DNA of 64,000 bases from an uncultured Bacteroidales bacterium (lineage in GTDB: Bacteria; Bacteroidota; Bacteroidia; Bacteroidales; UBA932): contig CALUTU010000008.1 of NCBI GenBank assembly GCA_944323785.1, positions 41,212 through 105,211 on the forward strand, read 5' to 3'. Position 1 is the stretch's first letter; each line of letters begins with the position of its first letter. Both the position numbers and the translations under genes were made by a program. A model generated the notes under the pieces. It saw only the letters and a list, made by a program, of their open reading frames with translations. It made no database searches and was not told the DNA's origin. Positions 37,542-48,916 of this stretch are shown piece after piece.

Positions 37542-37988
37542 CTATTCGGGAGAGTAGCGGCGCAGGTCCTTTTCCTTGATAGACTGCCGCTTGTCGTACT
37601 CTTTCTTGCCCCGCGCCAGGGCGATGTCCAGCTTGGCGTAGCCGTTTTCGGAGATAAACAGGCGGCGGGTGACGATGGTCAGGCCTTTTTCCTTGACGGA
37701 CCTGGCCAGTTTGCGCAGCTCTTTTTTAGTCAGCAGCAGCTTGCGGTCCCGCTTGGGATCGTGGCGGTTGAAGGTACCCCACCAGTATTCGGCTATGTGC
37801 ATGTTCTTGACATAAAGCTCTCCGCCGGAGAAATAACAGTAACTGTCCACAAGCGATGCCTTGCCGGCCCTGATGGACTTGATCTCGGTGCCGGTGAGGA
37901 CTATGCCCGCTGTGTAGTTCTCCAGAAACTCGTATTCGAACGAGGCCTTCTTGTTGCGGATTTCTATCTTGCTTTTTGCCTTTGCCAT
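37542..37988 (-). CDS. smpB: SsrA-binding protein
   Basis: Binds tmRNA and brings it to stalled ribosomes in trans-translation. The 148 residues show the family features [32 protein letters not shown], and the basic tail after [14 protein letters not shown]. The tmRNA gene itself was not seen in the window. Its 3' end converges with the OstA-like gene, 16 bases apart. Confidence 0.96.
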   Translation of the reverse strand: MAKAKSKIEIRNKKASFEYEFLENYTAGIVLTGTEIKSIRAGKASLVDSYCYFSGGELYVKNMHIAEYWWGTFNRHDPKRDRKLLLTKKELRKLARSVKEKGLTIVTRRLFISENGYAKLDIALARGKKEYDKRQSIKEKDLRRYSPE

Positions 37989-37994
37989 AAATTA

Positions 37995-38002
37995 CAAAGA
38001 TA
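37995..38002 (-). promoter_or_regulatory. -7 box TATCTTTG for smpB
   Basis: Perfect TAnnTTTG match 6 bases before the smpB ATG at 37988. Confidence 0.6.
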
Positions 38003-38145
38003 GTGATTATATGCCATTATGTGCGAAAAGTTTTATGTAGTTCTGTTTTTGATAGGAAGAGTACCGATAAAGGTATAAAATAAATGTGATTTAAACGGCT
38101 TTTGGCACAATATTCGGAGAGTCCCACTGTGAAAAAATTTTTTGA

Positions 38146-39690
<1,545 letters not shown>

Positions 39691-39694
39691 TATT

Positions 39695-39943
39695 ATGGAA
39701 CTGTTGATAGTCTCGCCTGTCAGAACCGTGTGTGAAACGGAGGTGACCAAGGTCTTCTTCCCCGGTGCGGCCGGAGGCTTTGAGGTCTTCCCCGGCCACG
39801 CACCTCTGCTTACATCCCTTAAGTCCGGCAATATCGTCTATACGCTTCCGGACGGGAAAGAGGAGACAGTGGCCGTACGCACCGGCTGTGTACGTCTGCT
39901 GGATGACAGGATAGAGGCATGTGTGGAGACAGTAGAGCCATGA
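39695..39943 (+). CDS. atpC: ATP synthase F1 epsilon subunit
   Basis: Central-stalk subunit, 82 residues. Only the N-terminal beta-sandwich is present (VFFPGAAGGFEVFPGHAPLLTSLKSG); the C-terminal helical hairpin that inhibits ATP hydrolysis in other bacteria is missing, as usual for this phylum. It overlaps atpB by ATGA. Confidence 0.93.
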   Translation: MELLIVSPVRTVCETEVTKVFFPGAAGGFEVFPGHAPLLTSLKSGNIVYTLPDGKEETVAVRTGCVRLLDDRIEACVETVEP

Positions 39944-41019
39944 GAGCGTGGAAATATATAATATCGGTCATGTCAGCAGTGCTGGTCTCAGTGCTGCCGG
40001 TGTCTGCCGCCGGTGGCGGAGATGCCGGTCAGGAAGAGGGTTTCAGCGCCAAGGAGCTGGTACTGGGCCATTTTGAGGACAGTTACTGGTGGCATATCGG
40101 GACATTCGGACAGAAGGAGGTCAGTCTGTACCTCCCGGTGATACTGCACAGTCCGGCTACCGGATGGCATTGTTTCTCTTCCAGAAAACTCTACGAAGGA
40201 GCCTCTTATCTTGGATTCAGCATAGCTCCGGAAGGAAAATACGAGGGGAAAGTAGTGGAGACTCTTTCCGACGGCAGCGTGGTCAGGCCCTTTGACCTGT
40301 CCCTGACCCGGACTGCGGCCGCACTCCTGCTCAACAGCGCGATAGTGCTGGCCCTGGTGCTGGGTGCCGCACGCTGGTACCGCAGACGTAAGATTACCGA
40401 GACTCCGCGCGGGCTGGCGGCCTTGATGGAATGGGCTGTGGAGACAGTGGAGGAGGACCTGATAAAGCCGACTGTTGGAGAAAACTGGCGCAGGTTCGCG
40501 CCCTTCCTCCTGACGGTGTTTTTCTTTATCCTGATCAACAACTTCATGAGTCTCATACCGTTCTTCCCGGGAGGAGTCAATGTGACCGGCAATATCGCCG
40601 TGACTTTTGTCCTGGCCCTTGCTTCCTTTATCGTAATCAACCTTTTCGGAGGACGGGCTTACTGGAAGGATATCTTCTGGCCGGAGGTTCCGGCATGGCT
40701 CAAAGTGCCGGTGCCGCTCATACCTCTGATAGAGTTTGTGGGTATTTTCACCAAGCCGTTTGCACTGATGATCCGACTCTTCGCCAATATGCTGGCCGGA
40801 CATGCCGCGATTATCTGTCTGATATGTGTGATATTCATTACGGCAGGCATGGGGGTGGTCATGAGTACCTCCATGACGGTAGTGTCGCTGCTCTTTGCCG
40901 TCTTTATGAATGCGCTGGAGGTGCTGGTGGCTTTTCTTCAGGCATATGTGTTCACGATGCTTTCTGGTGTGTTCATAGGTCTGGCGCAGGAGGACGCTGG
41001 TAAAAAGGTAAAATCATAA
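39940..41019 (+). CDS. atpB: ATP synthase F0 a subunit
   Basis: Stator subunit that forms the ion half-channels. From the ATG at 39940 it has 359 residues: a signal-like N-terminus and an extra exported domain of about 100 residues before the usual membrane domain, typical for Bacteroidetes. The essential arginine is in MIRLFANMLAGH (about residue 276). A longer frame starts 21 bases upstream inside atpC; the ATGA overlap favours the shorter start. Confidence 0.94.
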   Translation: MRAWKYIISVMSAVLVSVLPVSAAGGGDAGQEEGFSAKELVLGHFEDSYWWHIGTFGQKEVSLYLPVILHSPATGWHCFSSRKLYEGASYLGFSIAPEGKYEGKVVETLSDGSVVRPFDLSLTRTAAALLLNSAIVLALVLGAARWYRRRKITETPRGLAALMEWAVETVEEDLIKPTVGENWRRFAPFLLTVFFFILINNFMSLIPFFPGGVNVTGNIAVTFVLALASFIVINLFGGRAYWKDIFWPEVPAWLKVPVPLIPLIEFVGIFTKPFALMIRLFANMLAGHAAIICLICVIFITAGMGVVMSTSMTVVSLLFAVFMNALEVLVAFLQAYVFTMLSGVFIGLAQEDAGKKVKS

Positions 41020-41046
41020 AAAGCAAAAAACTTAAAGGAAACATAA

Positions 41047-41280
<234 letters not shown>

Positions 41281-41295
41281 CGAGGAGGACTGGCT

Positions 41296-41814
41296 ATGGG
41301 ACTTTTGCAACCGGAACCGGGACTGCTTATATGGATGACCATAGCGTTCCTCATCGTCTTCGGACTGCTGGCAAGGTTCGGCTTTCCGGCCATACAGAAG
41401 ACCTTGGATGAGCGGAAGAAGTATATTGCCTCGTCATTGGAGGAGGCCGGGGAGGCTCAGCGCAGGCTGGAGGGGCTTCAGGCGGAGATGGACGTGGTAC
41501 GTCAGGATGCCCAGAGGCAGAAGGCCGAGATTCTCAAGTCCGCGGCTGACGCGCGGGAGAAGATTCTTTCCGAGGCCCGTTTGCGGGCAGGGGAAGAGAG
41601 CGAGCGTATCATCGCCGCGGCCAGAGCCAGTGCCCAGAGTGAGAGTGAGGCTATAATAAGAGATGCCAGGCATCAGGTGGCTCTTCTGTCAATAGCTATC
41701 AGCGAGAAACTTCTGCGCTCCAAACTTGAAGATTCTCAGGCTCAGACAGTTTTGGCTGAGAGGCTGCTTTCCGAGATGGAAAGGAAAAACGACGGGATGA
41801 ATAAGGAGGCTTAA
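41296..41814 (+). CDS. atpF: ATP synthase F0 b subunit
   Basis: Peripheral stalk subunit, 172 residues: one N-terminal membrane segment (about 10-29) followed by a long polar coiled coil to the C-terminus. Length and layout are normal. Fifteen bases after atpE and 2 before atpH. Confidence 0.94.
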   Translation: MGLLQPEPGLLIWMTIAFLIVFGLLARFGFPAIQKTLDERKKYIASSLEEAGEAQRRLEGLQAEMDVVRQDAQRQKAEILKSAADAREKILSEARLRAGEESERIIAAARASAQSESEAIIRDARHQVALLSIAISEKLLRSKLEDSQAQTVLAERLLSEMERKNDGMNKEA

Positions 41815-41816
41815 AG

Positions 41817-42377
41817 ATGACAGGCATAGGATTGATATCCAGACGTTATGCGAGGGCTTTGGCGGAGTATTCCGCGGGGCTGGGGGAGGAGACTATGGTG
41901 TATGACCAGTTGCTCCCCCTGTCAGAGCATTATGACTATGTGCCCTTGTTGCGTGAGACTGTATTGTCACCACTGGTCTCTTCCGGAGAGAAAGCCGCTG
42001 CGATATCCGCCCTGTTCGGAGAGGAGGGACCATGCCGGTCATTGCGGGATTTTATCAGGATGCTTCTCCGGCATCGCCGTGAGGCCTATTTTTATTTCAT
42101 TCTGCATTCCTTTATTGAACTGTACAGGGAAAGGCATCATCTAAAGGAAGCGGTGCTGACAACCGCAGTCCCACTGGGGGACAGTGTAAGGGAAATGATC
42201 CGGAAACAGATGCAGGACAGCTGTGGATGTACTGTCGATGTCTCTGTCAGGATTGATCCTGGCATTATCGGAGGTTTTGTGTTCCGTATGGAGGACACAT
42301 TCATAGACGCAAGTGTGGCATCCCAGCTCAGAACGCTGCGTCAAAGGCTGGGCAGCAACCCTTCAAAAAAGATTTAA
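41817..42377 (+). CDS. atpH: ATP synthase F1 delta subunit
   Basis: Connects the peripheral stalk to the top of F1; 186 residues with the N-terminal ISRRYARALAEY helix bundle and a C-terminal region ending DIDPGIIGGFVFRMED-like (VRIDPGIIGGFVFRMED) followed by ASVASQLRTLRQRL. Normal for the family. Confidence 0.92.
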   Translation: MTGIGLISRRYARALAEYSAGLGEETMVYDQLLPLSEHYDYVPLLRETVLSPLVSSGEKAAAISALFGEEGPCRSLRDFIRMLLRHRREAYFYFILHSFIELYRERHHLKEAVLTTAVPLGDSVREMIRKQMQDSCGCTVDVSVRIDPGIIGGFVFRMEDTFIDASVASQLRTLRQRLGSNPSKKI

Positions 42378-42397
42378 TATTGCTTAAATGATAGAAA

Positions 42398-43984
42398 ATG
42401 AGTGAGAATATAGATAAGATAAAACCGTCGGAAGTCTCCGGTGCGCTGCTGGCCGAGCTTCAGGGAATAGACTTGGAGGCCAAGTATGCAGAGGTCGGTA
42501 CGGTACTTCAGGTAAGTGACGGCGTGGTGCGTATCTTCGGACTGCGCAACGCCGAGGCCAGCGAACTGCTCGAGTTTGACGGCGGCATGAAGGCCGTGGT
42601 GATGAACCTTGAGGAGGACAATGTCGGAGCCGTACTGCTCGGTCCCACGGACCATATCAAGGAAGGCGACATGGTCCGCAGAACAGGCCGTACCGCGTCC
42701 ATAGATGTCGGAGAAGGGCTTCTGGGACGAGTGATCAATCCTCTCGGTGAGCCGATAGACGGAGCCGGAGAGATAGCCGGGGAAAGGGTGGAGATGCCGC
42801 TGGACCGCAAGGCTCCGGGAGTCATATTCCGTCAGCCGGTCAACCAGCCGCTTCAGACGGGTATCAAGGCCATCGACGCCATGATCCCTATCGGTCGCGG
42901 ACAGAGGGAGCTTATCATCGGAGACCGTCAGACCGGCAAGACCGCGATAGCAGTCGATACGATTATCAACCAGAGGGCCAATTACGAGGCCGGAGATCCG
43001 GTGTACTGTATCTATGTGGCTGTGGGCCAGAAGGCCTCCACGGTAGCCAATCTCGTGGAGACGCTGCACAGATACGGAGCTATGGACTATACGGTAGTGG
43101 TGGCCGCCACTGCTTCGGATCCCGCTGCGGTACAGTATTTCGCCCCGTTTGCCGGAGCCGCTATCGGCGAGTATTTCCGGGATACCGGACGGCATGCCCT
43201 GGTGGTGTACGATGACCTCTCTAAGCAGGCCGTGGCCTACCGCGAGGTCTCTCTGATACTCCGCCGTCCTTCGGGACGTGAGGCCTATCCGGGGGATATC
43301 TTCTACCTGCATTCCCGTCTGCTGGAGAGGGCGGCCAAGATCATCGCCCAGGAGGAAGTGGCCAGGGAGATGAACGATCTTCCGGTGTCTCTGAAAGGCA
43401 AGGTGCGCGGCGGCGGCTCGCTTACGGCCCTTCCTATCATCGAGACTCAGGCAGGAGACGTATCGGCCTATATCCCGACCAATGTGATATCTATTACGGA
43501 CGGCCAGATATTCCTCGACACGGACCTGTTCAATGAGGGCAATATGCCTGCGATAGATGTCGGTATATCCGTTTCCCGTGTCGGCGGCAACGCCCAGGTC
43601 AAGGCCATGAAGAAGGTGGCCGGAACTCTTAAGATAGACCAGGCGCAGTTCCGCGAGCTGGAGTCTTTCTCCAAGTTCAGCAGCGATATGGATCCTGTGA
43701 CAGCCGCCGTCCTGGACCGCGGCCGCAAGAATACCCGTCTGCTCGTGCAGCCCCAGTACAGCCCCATGCCTGTGGGCCGGCAGATAGCCGTGCTTTACTG
43801 CGGCACGCACGGCCTGCTCAGGGATGTGCCGATAGAGCATGTGGCGGACTTTGAGAGACTGCTTATAGAGACCCTGAAGCCTACCGGTGTGTTCGATACT
43901 CTGGCAGCCGAGGGACTGACTGACGAGGCCTGCCGGACAATAGAAAAAGCCGCTGCCGAGGTGGCCGCTACATTAAAGGGATGA
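42398..43984 (+). CDS. atpA: ATP synthase F1 alpha subunit
   Basis: Regulatory nucleotide-binding subunit of F1, 528 residues. Walker A GDRQTGKT at about 173-180, the conserved [22 protein letters not shown] segment and the C-terminal helical domain are intact. Confidence 0.97.
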   Translation: MSENIDKIKPSEVSGALLAELQGIDLEAKYAEVGTVLQVSDGVVRIFGLRNAEASELLEFDGGMKAVVMNLEEDNVGAVLLGPTDHIKEGDMVRRTGRTASIDVGEGLLGRVINPLGEPIDGAGEIAGERVEMPLDRKAPGVIFRQPVNQPLQTGIKAIDAMIPIGRGQRELIIGDRQTGKTAIAVDTIINQRANYEAGDPVYCIYVAVGQKASTVANLVETLHRYGAMDYTVVVAATASDPAAVQYFAPFAGAAIGEYFRDTGRHALVVYDDLSKQAVAYREVSLILRRPSGREAYPGDIFYLHSRLLERAAKIIAQEEVAREMNDLPVSLKGKVRGGGSLTALPIIETQAGDVSAYIPTNVISITDGQIFLDTDLFNEGNMPAIDVGISVSRVGGNAQVKAMKKVAGTLKIDQAQFRELESFSKFSSDMDPVTAAVLDRGRKNTRLLVQPQYSPMPVGRQIAVLYCGTHGLLRDVPIEHVADFERLLIETLKPTGVFDTLAAEGLTDEACRTIEKAAAEVAATLKG

Positions 43985-43988
43985 TGTC

Positions 43989-44885
43989 ATGGCTGCACTG
44001 AAAGAGCTGAAAGGACGTATAAACTCCGTGGAGAGTACGCTGAAGATCACTTCCGCCATGAAGATGGTCTCCTCGGCTAAGCTCCACCGTGTCCAGGCCT
44101 CCATGGAGGCGCTTGCCCGGTACGAGAACCGTTTCACGGAGACGGTGGCGGCTCTGTGCAGTGACCCGGATGTGGTGACGGCATCCCCCCTGTATCTGCA
44201 GCACAAGGAACTGCGTCATGCCGTGGTCATTGCCCTGGCCTCGGACAGTTCGCTCTGCGGGGCTTTCAATGCCAATGCCGTGCGTCAGCTGATATCCGCC
44301 CTGTCGGCTCTGCAGTCAGAAGGATTTACGCGGATAACAGTCTATCCGATAGGGGAGAAGATGGTGCAGGCTGTCACACGCCCCGCATTTCAGGACCGTT
44401 TCGCACCGGTATTGAAGGTCTGTGGTGACTACAGGCACATGGCAGGAAAATATTCGTTTGACGGGATAGCTCCGTTGGCCACGCAGCTGATGGAGGACTA
44501 TGTCGCGGGCCGCAATGACAGGGTCTGCATGGTCTACAATCATTTTCACTCGATGGGCCGTCAGACTCCGATGACAGACCAGCTGCTGCCGTTCATAGAG
44601 GAGAGTGTGGACAATATCGGCCGTGAGGCGGTGCGGGATTATATCCTGGAGCCTGACTCAGACGCTCTGCTGGCCGCTCTGCTGCCCTCAGCCACCCGCA
44701 TCCGTCTGTACCGCGTGCTGCTCGACAGTGTTACAGCTGAAAATGCCGCCCGCATGATAGCCATGCAGACGGCAACAGATAATGCTCAGGAGCTCATAGA
44801 CGACCTATCTCTCGAATACAACAAGCGCCGTCAGCAGGCCATCACCGCTGAGCTCGCCGATATCACCTCATCAGCTGAGGCTTAG
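43989..44885 (+). CDS. atpG: ATP synthase F1 gamma subunit
   Basis: Rotor shaft of F1, 298 residues. The N-terminal helix LKELKGRINSVESTLKIT with SAMKMVSSAKL and the C-terminal helix ARMIAMQTATDNAQELIDDL are characteristic. It closes the operon; a convergent lipoprotein gene ends 9 bases later with no clear terminator between. Confidence 0.95.
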   Translation: MAALKELKGRINSVESTLKITSAMKMVSSAKLHRVQASMEALARYENRFTETVAALCSDPDVVTASPLYLQHKELRHAVVIALASDSSLCGAFNANAVRQLISALSALQSEGFTRITVYPIGEKMVQAVTRPAFQDRFAPVLKVCGDYRHMAGKYSFDGIAPLATQLMEDYVAGRNDRVCMVYNHFHSMGRQTPMTDQLLPFIEESVDNIGREAVRDYILEPDSDALLAALLPSATRIRLYRVLLDSVTAENAARMIAMQTATDNAQELIDDLSLEYNKRRQQAITAELADITSSAEA

Positions 44886-44894
44886 TCTCCGCAT

Positions 44895-46046
44895 TTATTC
44901 TGAATACTGGTAAGTTACTTCTCCATTGATGTCGCAGGATACGGCATTGTTCACGATGAAGCTCTCGGAACCTTCGGCCTCCGGTGCTGTGATGAACAGA
45001 GCCAGGTGGCAGTTCTCAGCGACCCATCCTTCTTCAATGTTTATGACAAATGCGTACTCAGCCGTTTCTCCGGCCTCGATTGTGCCGAGGGAGTGTCCGG
45101 TGAAGTTGGTATTTGACAGGCGGCTGTCAGCAACGCGGATACAGTTGTCATGAGTGTTGTAGTCACCTGTCCATGAAGCGGCGTTGTAGTTGGCCTGCTG
45201 GCCTTCAATGCCGTCCTCAAGCAGCCAGGCTCCTATGCGGAACTCTGAGGTCTCGGCGGCTTTGACAGAGGCTATGACTACCAGTGTGTTTCCGTCCAGT
45301 TCTGCGCGGGCGGATATTCCGGCCCTGGCCGGAGCACTGTCATAAGCCGCATCTATGGTGCTCTTCAGTCCGGCCTCGTTATTGTAGTTGTTGTAGGAAA
45401 GCGACATGTCGGCGATTACCATAGGATATCCCATTACTCCCAGAGCCATGTCCAGACCGCCTGAGTAAAAGGCCGGATCATTGGAATTGTATGAGTGGCA
45501 GGCTGTAAGCACTGTCCTGGAAGAATAATCCTCATCGGCCATGACGCTGCGCAGGAGCTCGATCATACCGGGGCAGTATCCGCAGCCGGTGCCGGTGAAC
45601 TGTGTCAGAAGGACTCTGCGTGCAAAGGATGTGTTCTCAGGCTCGGGATCTTCCGGCAGTTCCGGTACGGGGAAGCCTATCGCGGTAATCGTTACGATAT
45701 CCGTGTGTGAGGTCCCGTATGCGGCCCAGAACGAATAAGTGCCTGGTTCTGTGGTCGTGAATTTCATATCCGGAAGCTCAATCTGCTTGCTGGAACCGTC
45801 ATAGAAGCGGACGTTTTCCGTTACAGGCTCGCCGTTGCTCAGTACGGTGAATTCCACGGCATCCTCTCCGTTGGCATGGATGATCATTTCCGAAGCGAGC
45901 AGGACCAGTTCGGTCGAACCTACCGGATCATTGCCGTCGTCACCATTGTCATTTCCATTATCGTTGTTCTCATCAGGCAATTCCGTGCAGGAGAAGAACA
46001 TCATGGCTCCTGCGGCAAACAATGCTAAAAGTTTTAAGATCTTCAT
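44895..46046 (-). CDS. Omp28-related lipoprotein with thioredoxin-like domain
   Basis: A 383-residue exported lipoprotein (lipobox ending at C20, MFFSC) with an acidic Asn/Asp/Gly-rich linker, an N-terminal Ig-like part (about 45-125) and an Omp28-type domain of thioredoxin fold (about 135-375) carrying a CGYC redox pair in TQFTGTGCGYCPGM. The family is widespread on Bacteroidetes surfaces. A TTG at 46052 opens a slightly longer frame but overlaps the promoter box, so ATG 46046 is used. Lies downstream of the Fn3-like lipoprotein, same strand. Confidence 0.85.
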   Translation of the reverse strand: MKILKLLALFAAGAMMFFSCTELPDENNDNGNDNGDDGNDPVGSTELVLLASEMIIHANGEDAVEFTVLSNGEPVTENVRFYDGSSKQIELPDMKFTTTEPGTYSFWAAYGTSHTDIVTITAIGFPVPELPEDPEPENTSFARRVLLTQFTGTGCGYCPGMIELLRSVMADEDYSSRTVLTACHSYNSNDPAFYSGGLDMALGVMGYPMVIADMSLSYNNYNNEAGLKSTIDAAYDSAPARAGISARAELDGNTLVVIASVKAAETSEFRIGAWLLEDGIEGQQANYNAASWTGDYNTHDNCIRVADSRLSNTNFTGHSLGTIEAGETAEYAFVINIEEGWVAENCHLALFITAPEAEGSESFIVNNAVSCDINGEVTYQYSE

Positions 46047-46049
46047 TTT

Positions 46050-46057
46050 CAAAAGTA
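46050..46057 (-). promoter_or_regulatory. -7 box TACTTTTG for the Omp28-like gene
   Basis: Perfect TAnnTTTG match only 3 bases before the ATG at 46046. Confidence 0.5.
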
Positions 46058-46073
46058 TTTTCTTGTCTGCTAA

Positions 46074-46124
46074 ACCGCACCGAACGGGTGGCCCGGCAAA
46101 CTGTCAGGCCACCCGTCATGCGGT
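46074..46124. other. Strong hairpin between two lipoprotein genes
   Basis: A 10-bp perfect inner stem (46084-46093 with 46107-46116) is extended by a 6-bp outer stem (46074-46079 with 46119-46124). There is no U-tract on the minus strand beyond a TTT, so it may be a weak terminator or a processing or stability element between the two genes. Confidence 0.55.
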
Positions 46125-46139
46125 AGGTAAATAGTTTAT

Positions 46140-48752
46140 TTATCTTGCAAGGCTCTGCTGATAGTTCCTGAGGTTCTCCTGGAATTCCTCAGCTGAGACA
46201 ATCTTGAAGTCTGTTACCTTCTTGTACGCTTTGGCTGTGCGGAAAGAAGTCCTGGACATAGTCCTTGCCTCAGGTCTCAGGGAGACTCCGTTGGCGGACT
46301 GAATCCTGGCAGTGCTGTGACTGCCGTTGGAGGCAGGTGCATAGGCGGCGCTTTCTGTCCAGCCTCTTGTGAGGGTCAGTTCGGAATTGATCCGTTTGCC
46401 TCCCAGGTAAGCCCATGTGTAGTTGAGATATATTGCGTTGGGGTACATCTCCGCACCGTCCAGGATATAGGGATTGACTGTTATGGTATTCCTGTCGGAG
46501 GCAATGTCAACGGTAAACTCCTCGTTGCTGTCGTTCTCACCCACAGATACGTATCCATTGTCGCTTAATGCGGCCAGGTAGTAGATGTTGTCCGTCCATG
46601 CCTGGAGAGGATACATCCTGTTGGAGTTGAAAGGAGCGGTCACGGAACCGTCTTCGGCTATCTGGAGATACCACTTCGGACCGAAGTCATAGAACAGGGA
46701 AGCGACATCGTATGAGCTGTATTCCGGGTTGCAGAAGAGCTCATAGGGAGTGATGCTCGGGAACTGCGGTGTATCTGCATCGTCAGTGTCATATCCGAAT
46801 CCCAGGCAGAGCAGGCGGTTCTGTCCGCGGACTCTGGCGTTGAAAGCCTCGGCCTCCATCTTGAACTCGTCATAGAGGGCGTCCACTTCCTCCTTTGTCA
46901 TGCCGGTATAGTAGTCGTACACTTCGGAAGGCAGGGTCTCGGGGTAGTCATTGATGCCGTCATATACGGTTACTTTGATGGACTTGGGACCTTCGCTGAC
47001 ATATCCTCCCTCATAGTAGTCGTAGTGTGCGACATCGGCAGTCATGGTCCATTCACCCTCAAGGGCAGAGAACAGCTCGGACTCTACTCTCTCAGCATCT
47101 GGCATGAAGTCAGCGGTGTTGTCAGCTATGGCGGGACCGCCCTCTTCCAGTACATTGGGCGTCTGCTCAATATTGTATGCCAGAACAGCCAGTCTGGTAG
47201 TCATACCGTCTATAGTGGAGAAGCTGAGATTGAGACCTTCGGCAGTGTTGATCTGTGCCACTTGTTCGTCAGTCAGTGCATTGCCTGATGCGGTTACGTC
47301 GGCGTATGTCATATATTGAAGAGCCGCAGCCCAGTCTCTTTCATAGTTGGCGGCATAGATAGCCGATGCTACATCTACGTTTCCGGTGTTCTTTACGTTG
47401 AACCATACCTCGAACGGATCATTGGGGCCGTTAGGATTGTCGATGGCGGTAACCGTCACTTCCGGTGCCTCCATGGTCTTTTCAGTAGTGGAGAACTCAA
47501 TATGCTGGAATGACTGGCTGGTTCCCTCCTTGTTGCCCATCGCTGTAACCAGTATATGATAATTGGTCTGTTCCTGGAGGTAGAGATACTCCGTGAGGTC
47601 AATTTCCACATTGCCCTCGAATGTCCTCATACCGAGCATGAACGATGCGTAGTATGATGTGGTGAACCACTGGAGATAATCCTCGTTATTGCCAAGGAGT
47701 TCCAGTATCTGTGCATAACTGTACTCGTCTACAATCACCACGCAGTACTGGAATACGTCCGGATCGGGCGTGAATTTGATGGATCCTGTGACAGCCTGTA
47801 CGTTTGAGCAGTCTACGTCAACAGTGGCGTTGAGGACCTGCGGCTCGCGGGCTCTGATCTGAGTCTTGTAAAAGTATCCGGTCCAGTACTCCTCTTCATT
47901 TACGTCTCCGGTACCGTTCAAGAGAGCATCCTGATAGGCTGTTTCGTCAAAGAGGGCCTGATACCATCCCTCGCCCCAGCCGTACATCGATTCACCCCAT
48001 GCGAACTCACCTACGAGGAACATTATAGGCTCGCCGGGAACTATAGGGTCGTGGAGGACAATCTCGTCACCGTATTCATCGATATATACTTCGTTTTCGG
48101 GGCCGTAGTAGATAGTGCTGTCGTTAGTTATAAAGAACCCTCCGTTGGCTTCCAGCGTCTGTGCATCGGATGAGGCCATCCAGCCGGACTTGTTGGAGTT
48201 GTACATTACCAGGTTGCCGTAGGAGAAACGCAGTACGTTTCCGTTTTCCTTTACGGATTCAGGTACCTTCACGTGGACAGTAAAGCTATTGTAGCCTATG
48301 TCTACCATAGTGACGTCCTCCTCGTAGTCGCCGGTGGAGAAATCCTGGGTCACGACTTCACCGTAATATTCATCATCGACGGTCGTGGCAGCTACATAGA
48401 GGGTGTAGTTGGTGTTGGGCTCGAGGCCGGAAACGGTTATGGAGTTGTCTCCGTCAGTACACTCGGCCGTGGTTCCGTTCATGAAAAGAACGTCTTCAGT
48501 CTGCTCGGCCTCAGGCGTGCCGGCAAAAGCCGCGTAGGCGATCTCAGTGATGTCGTTGGTCTTTACAGTAAAGACCGCACTGTTGGCATCAGAGGATACG
48601 AAATTGATTTCTACTGAAGGCTCTGTTACCTCGTCATCGATGACAGGCTCTTCCTCTTGGTCCTGTTCAGGTGTTTTGCATCCGTTAAGTCCTGCGAAGG
48701 CCAACAGGAAAAGACCTGCAAGAAGGATAAGAAAATAGTTTGAGAGTTTCAT
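46140..48752 (-). CDS. Large surface lipoprotein with fibronectin-III-like modules
   Basis: An 870-residue lipoprotein: lipobox ending at C25 (GLNGC), a short Glu/Asp-rich linker and at least two Fn3-like modules (about 45-145 and about 315-430; LEPNTNYTLYVAAT and QEQTNYHILVTAM are the typical F-G strand patterns). The C-terminal half (about 560-800) has no family I recognise, and an Arg/Ser-rich stretch precedes a helical tail. It is divergent from the membrane-bound TPR/AraC regulator 164 bases away, its probable controller (inference). Function unknown; a surface-binding role is plausible. Confidence 0.75.
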   Translation of the reverse strand: MKLSNYFLILLAGLFLLAFAGLNGCKTPEQDQEEEPVIDDEVTEPSVEINFVSSDANSAVFTVKTNDITEIAYAAFAGTPEAEQTEDVLFMNGTTAECTDGDNSITVSGLEPNTNYTLYVAATTVDDEYYGEVVTQDFSTGDYEEDVTMVDIGYNSFTVHVKVPESVKENGNVLRFSYGNLVMYNSNKSGWMASSDAQTLEANGGFFITNDSTIYYGPENEVYIDEYGDEIVLHDPIVPGEPIMFLVGEFAWGESMYGWGEGWYQALFDETAYQDALLNGTGDVNEEEYWTGYFYKTQIRAREPQVLNATVDVDCSNVQAVTGSIKFTPDPDVFQYCVVIVDEYSYAQILELLGNNEDYLQWFTTSYYASFMLGMRTFEGNVEIDLTEYLYLQEQTNYHILVTAMGNKEGTSQSFQHIEFSTTEKTMEAPEVTVTAIDNPNGPNDPFEVWFNVKNTGNVDVASAIYAANYERDWAAALQYMTYADVTASGNALTDEQVAQINTAEGLNLSFSTIDGMTTRLAVLAYNIEQTPNVLEEGGPAIADNTADFMPDAERVESELFSALEGEWTMTADVAHYDYYEGGYVSEGPKSIKVTVYDGINDYPETLPSEVYDYYTGMTKEEVDALYDEFKMEAEAFNARVRGQNRLLCLGFGYDTDDADTPQFPSITPYELFCNPEYSSYDVASLFYDFGPKWYLQIAEDGSVTAPFNSNRMYPLQAWTDNIYYLAALSDNGYVSVGENDSNEEFTVDIASDRNTITVNPYILDGAEMYPNAIYLNYTWAYLGGKRINSELTLTRGWTESAAYAPASNGSHSTARIQSANGVSLRPEARTMSRTSFRTAKAYKKVTDFKIVSAEEFQENLRNYQQSLAR

Positions 48753-48802
48753 AATAGGTTTTATTAATTATGCGATAAGTGTCCGGATGTGTTTTCCTGA
48801 TT

Positions 48803-48810
48803 CAAAATTA
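48803..48810 (-). promoter_or_regulatory. -7 box TAATTTTG for the large lipoprotein gene
   Basis: Perfect TAnnTTTG match 50 bases before the start at 48752, in the gap with the divergent regulator. Confidence 0.5.
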
Positions 48811-48903
48811 TGCAATCCTGCCCTAAAATCGTTTTCTGTCCGTTTTTAAATGGTGACATTACATATATTTTACATTTTGTAATGCCGTTTTACGAAAAAT
48901 AAC

Positions 48904-48911
48904 TACCTTTG
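48904..48911 (+). promoter_or_regulatory. -7 box TACCTTTG for the second TPR/AraC regulator
   Basis: Perfect TAnnTTTG match 5 bases before the ATG at 48917. Confidence 0.6.
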
Positions 48912-48916
48912 AAAGT

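Noticed and set aside
42374-43840. 488-codon minus-strand frame opposite atpA
   Set aside because: Antisense shadow of a highly conserved gene; no motif or promoter.
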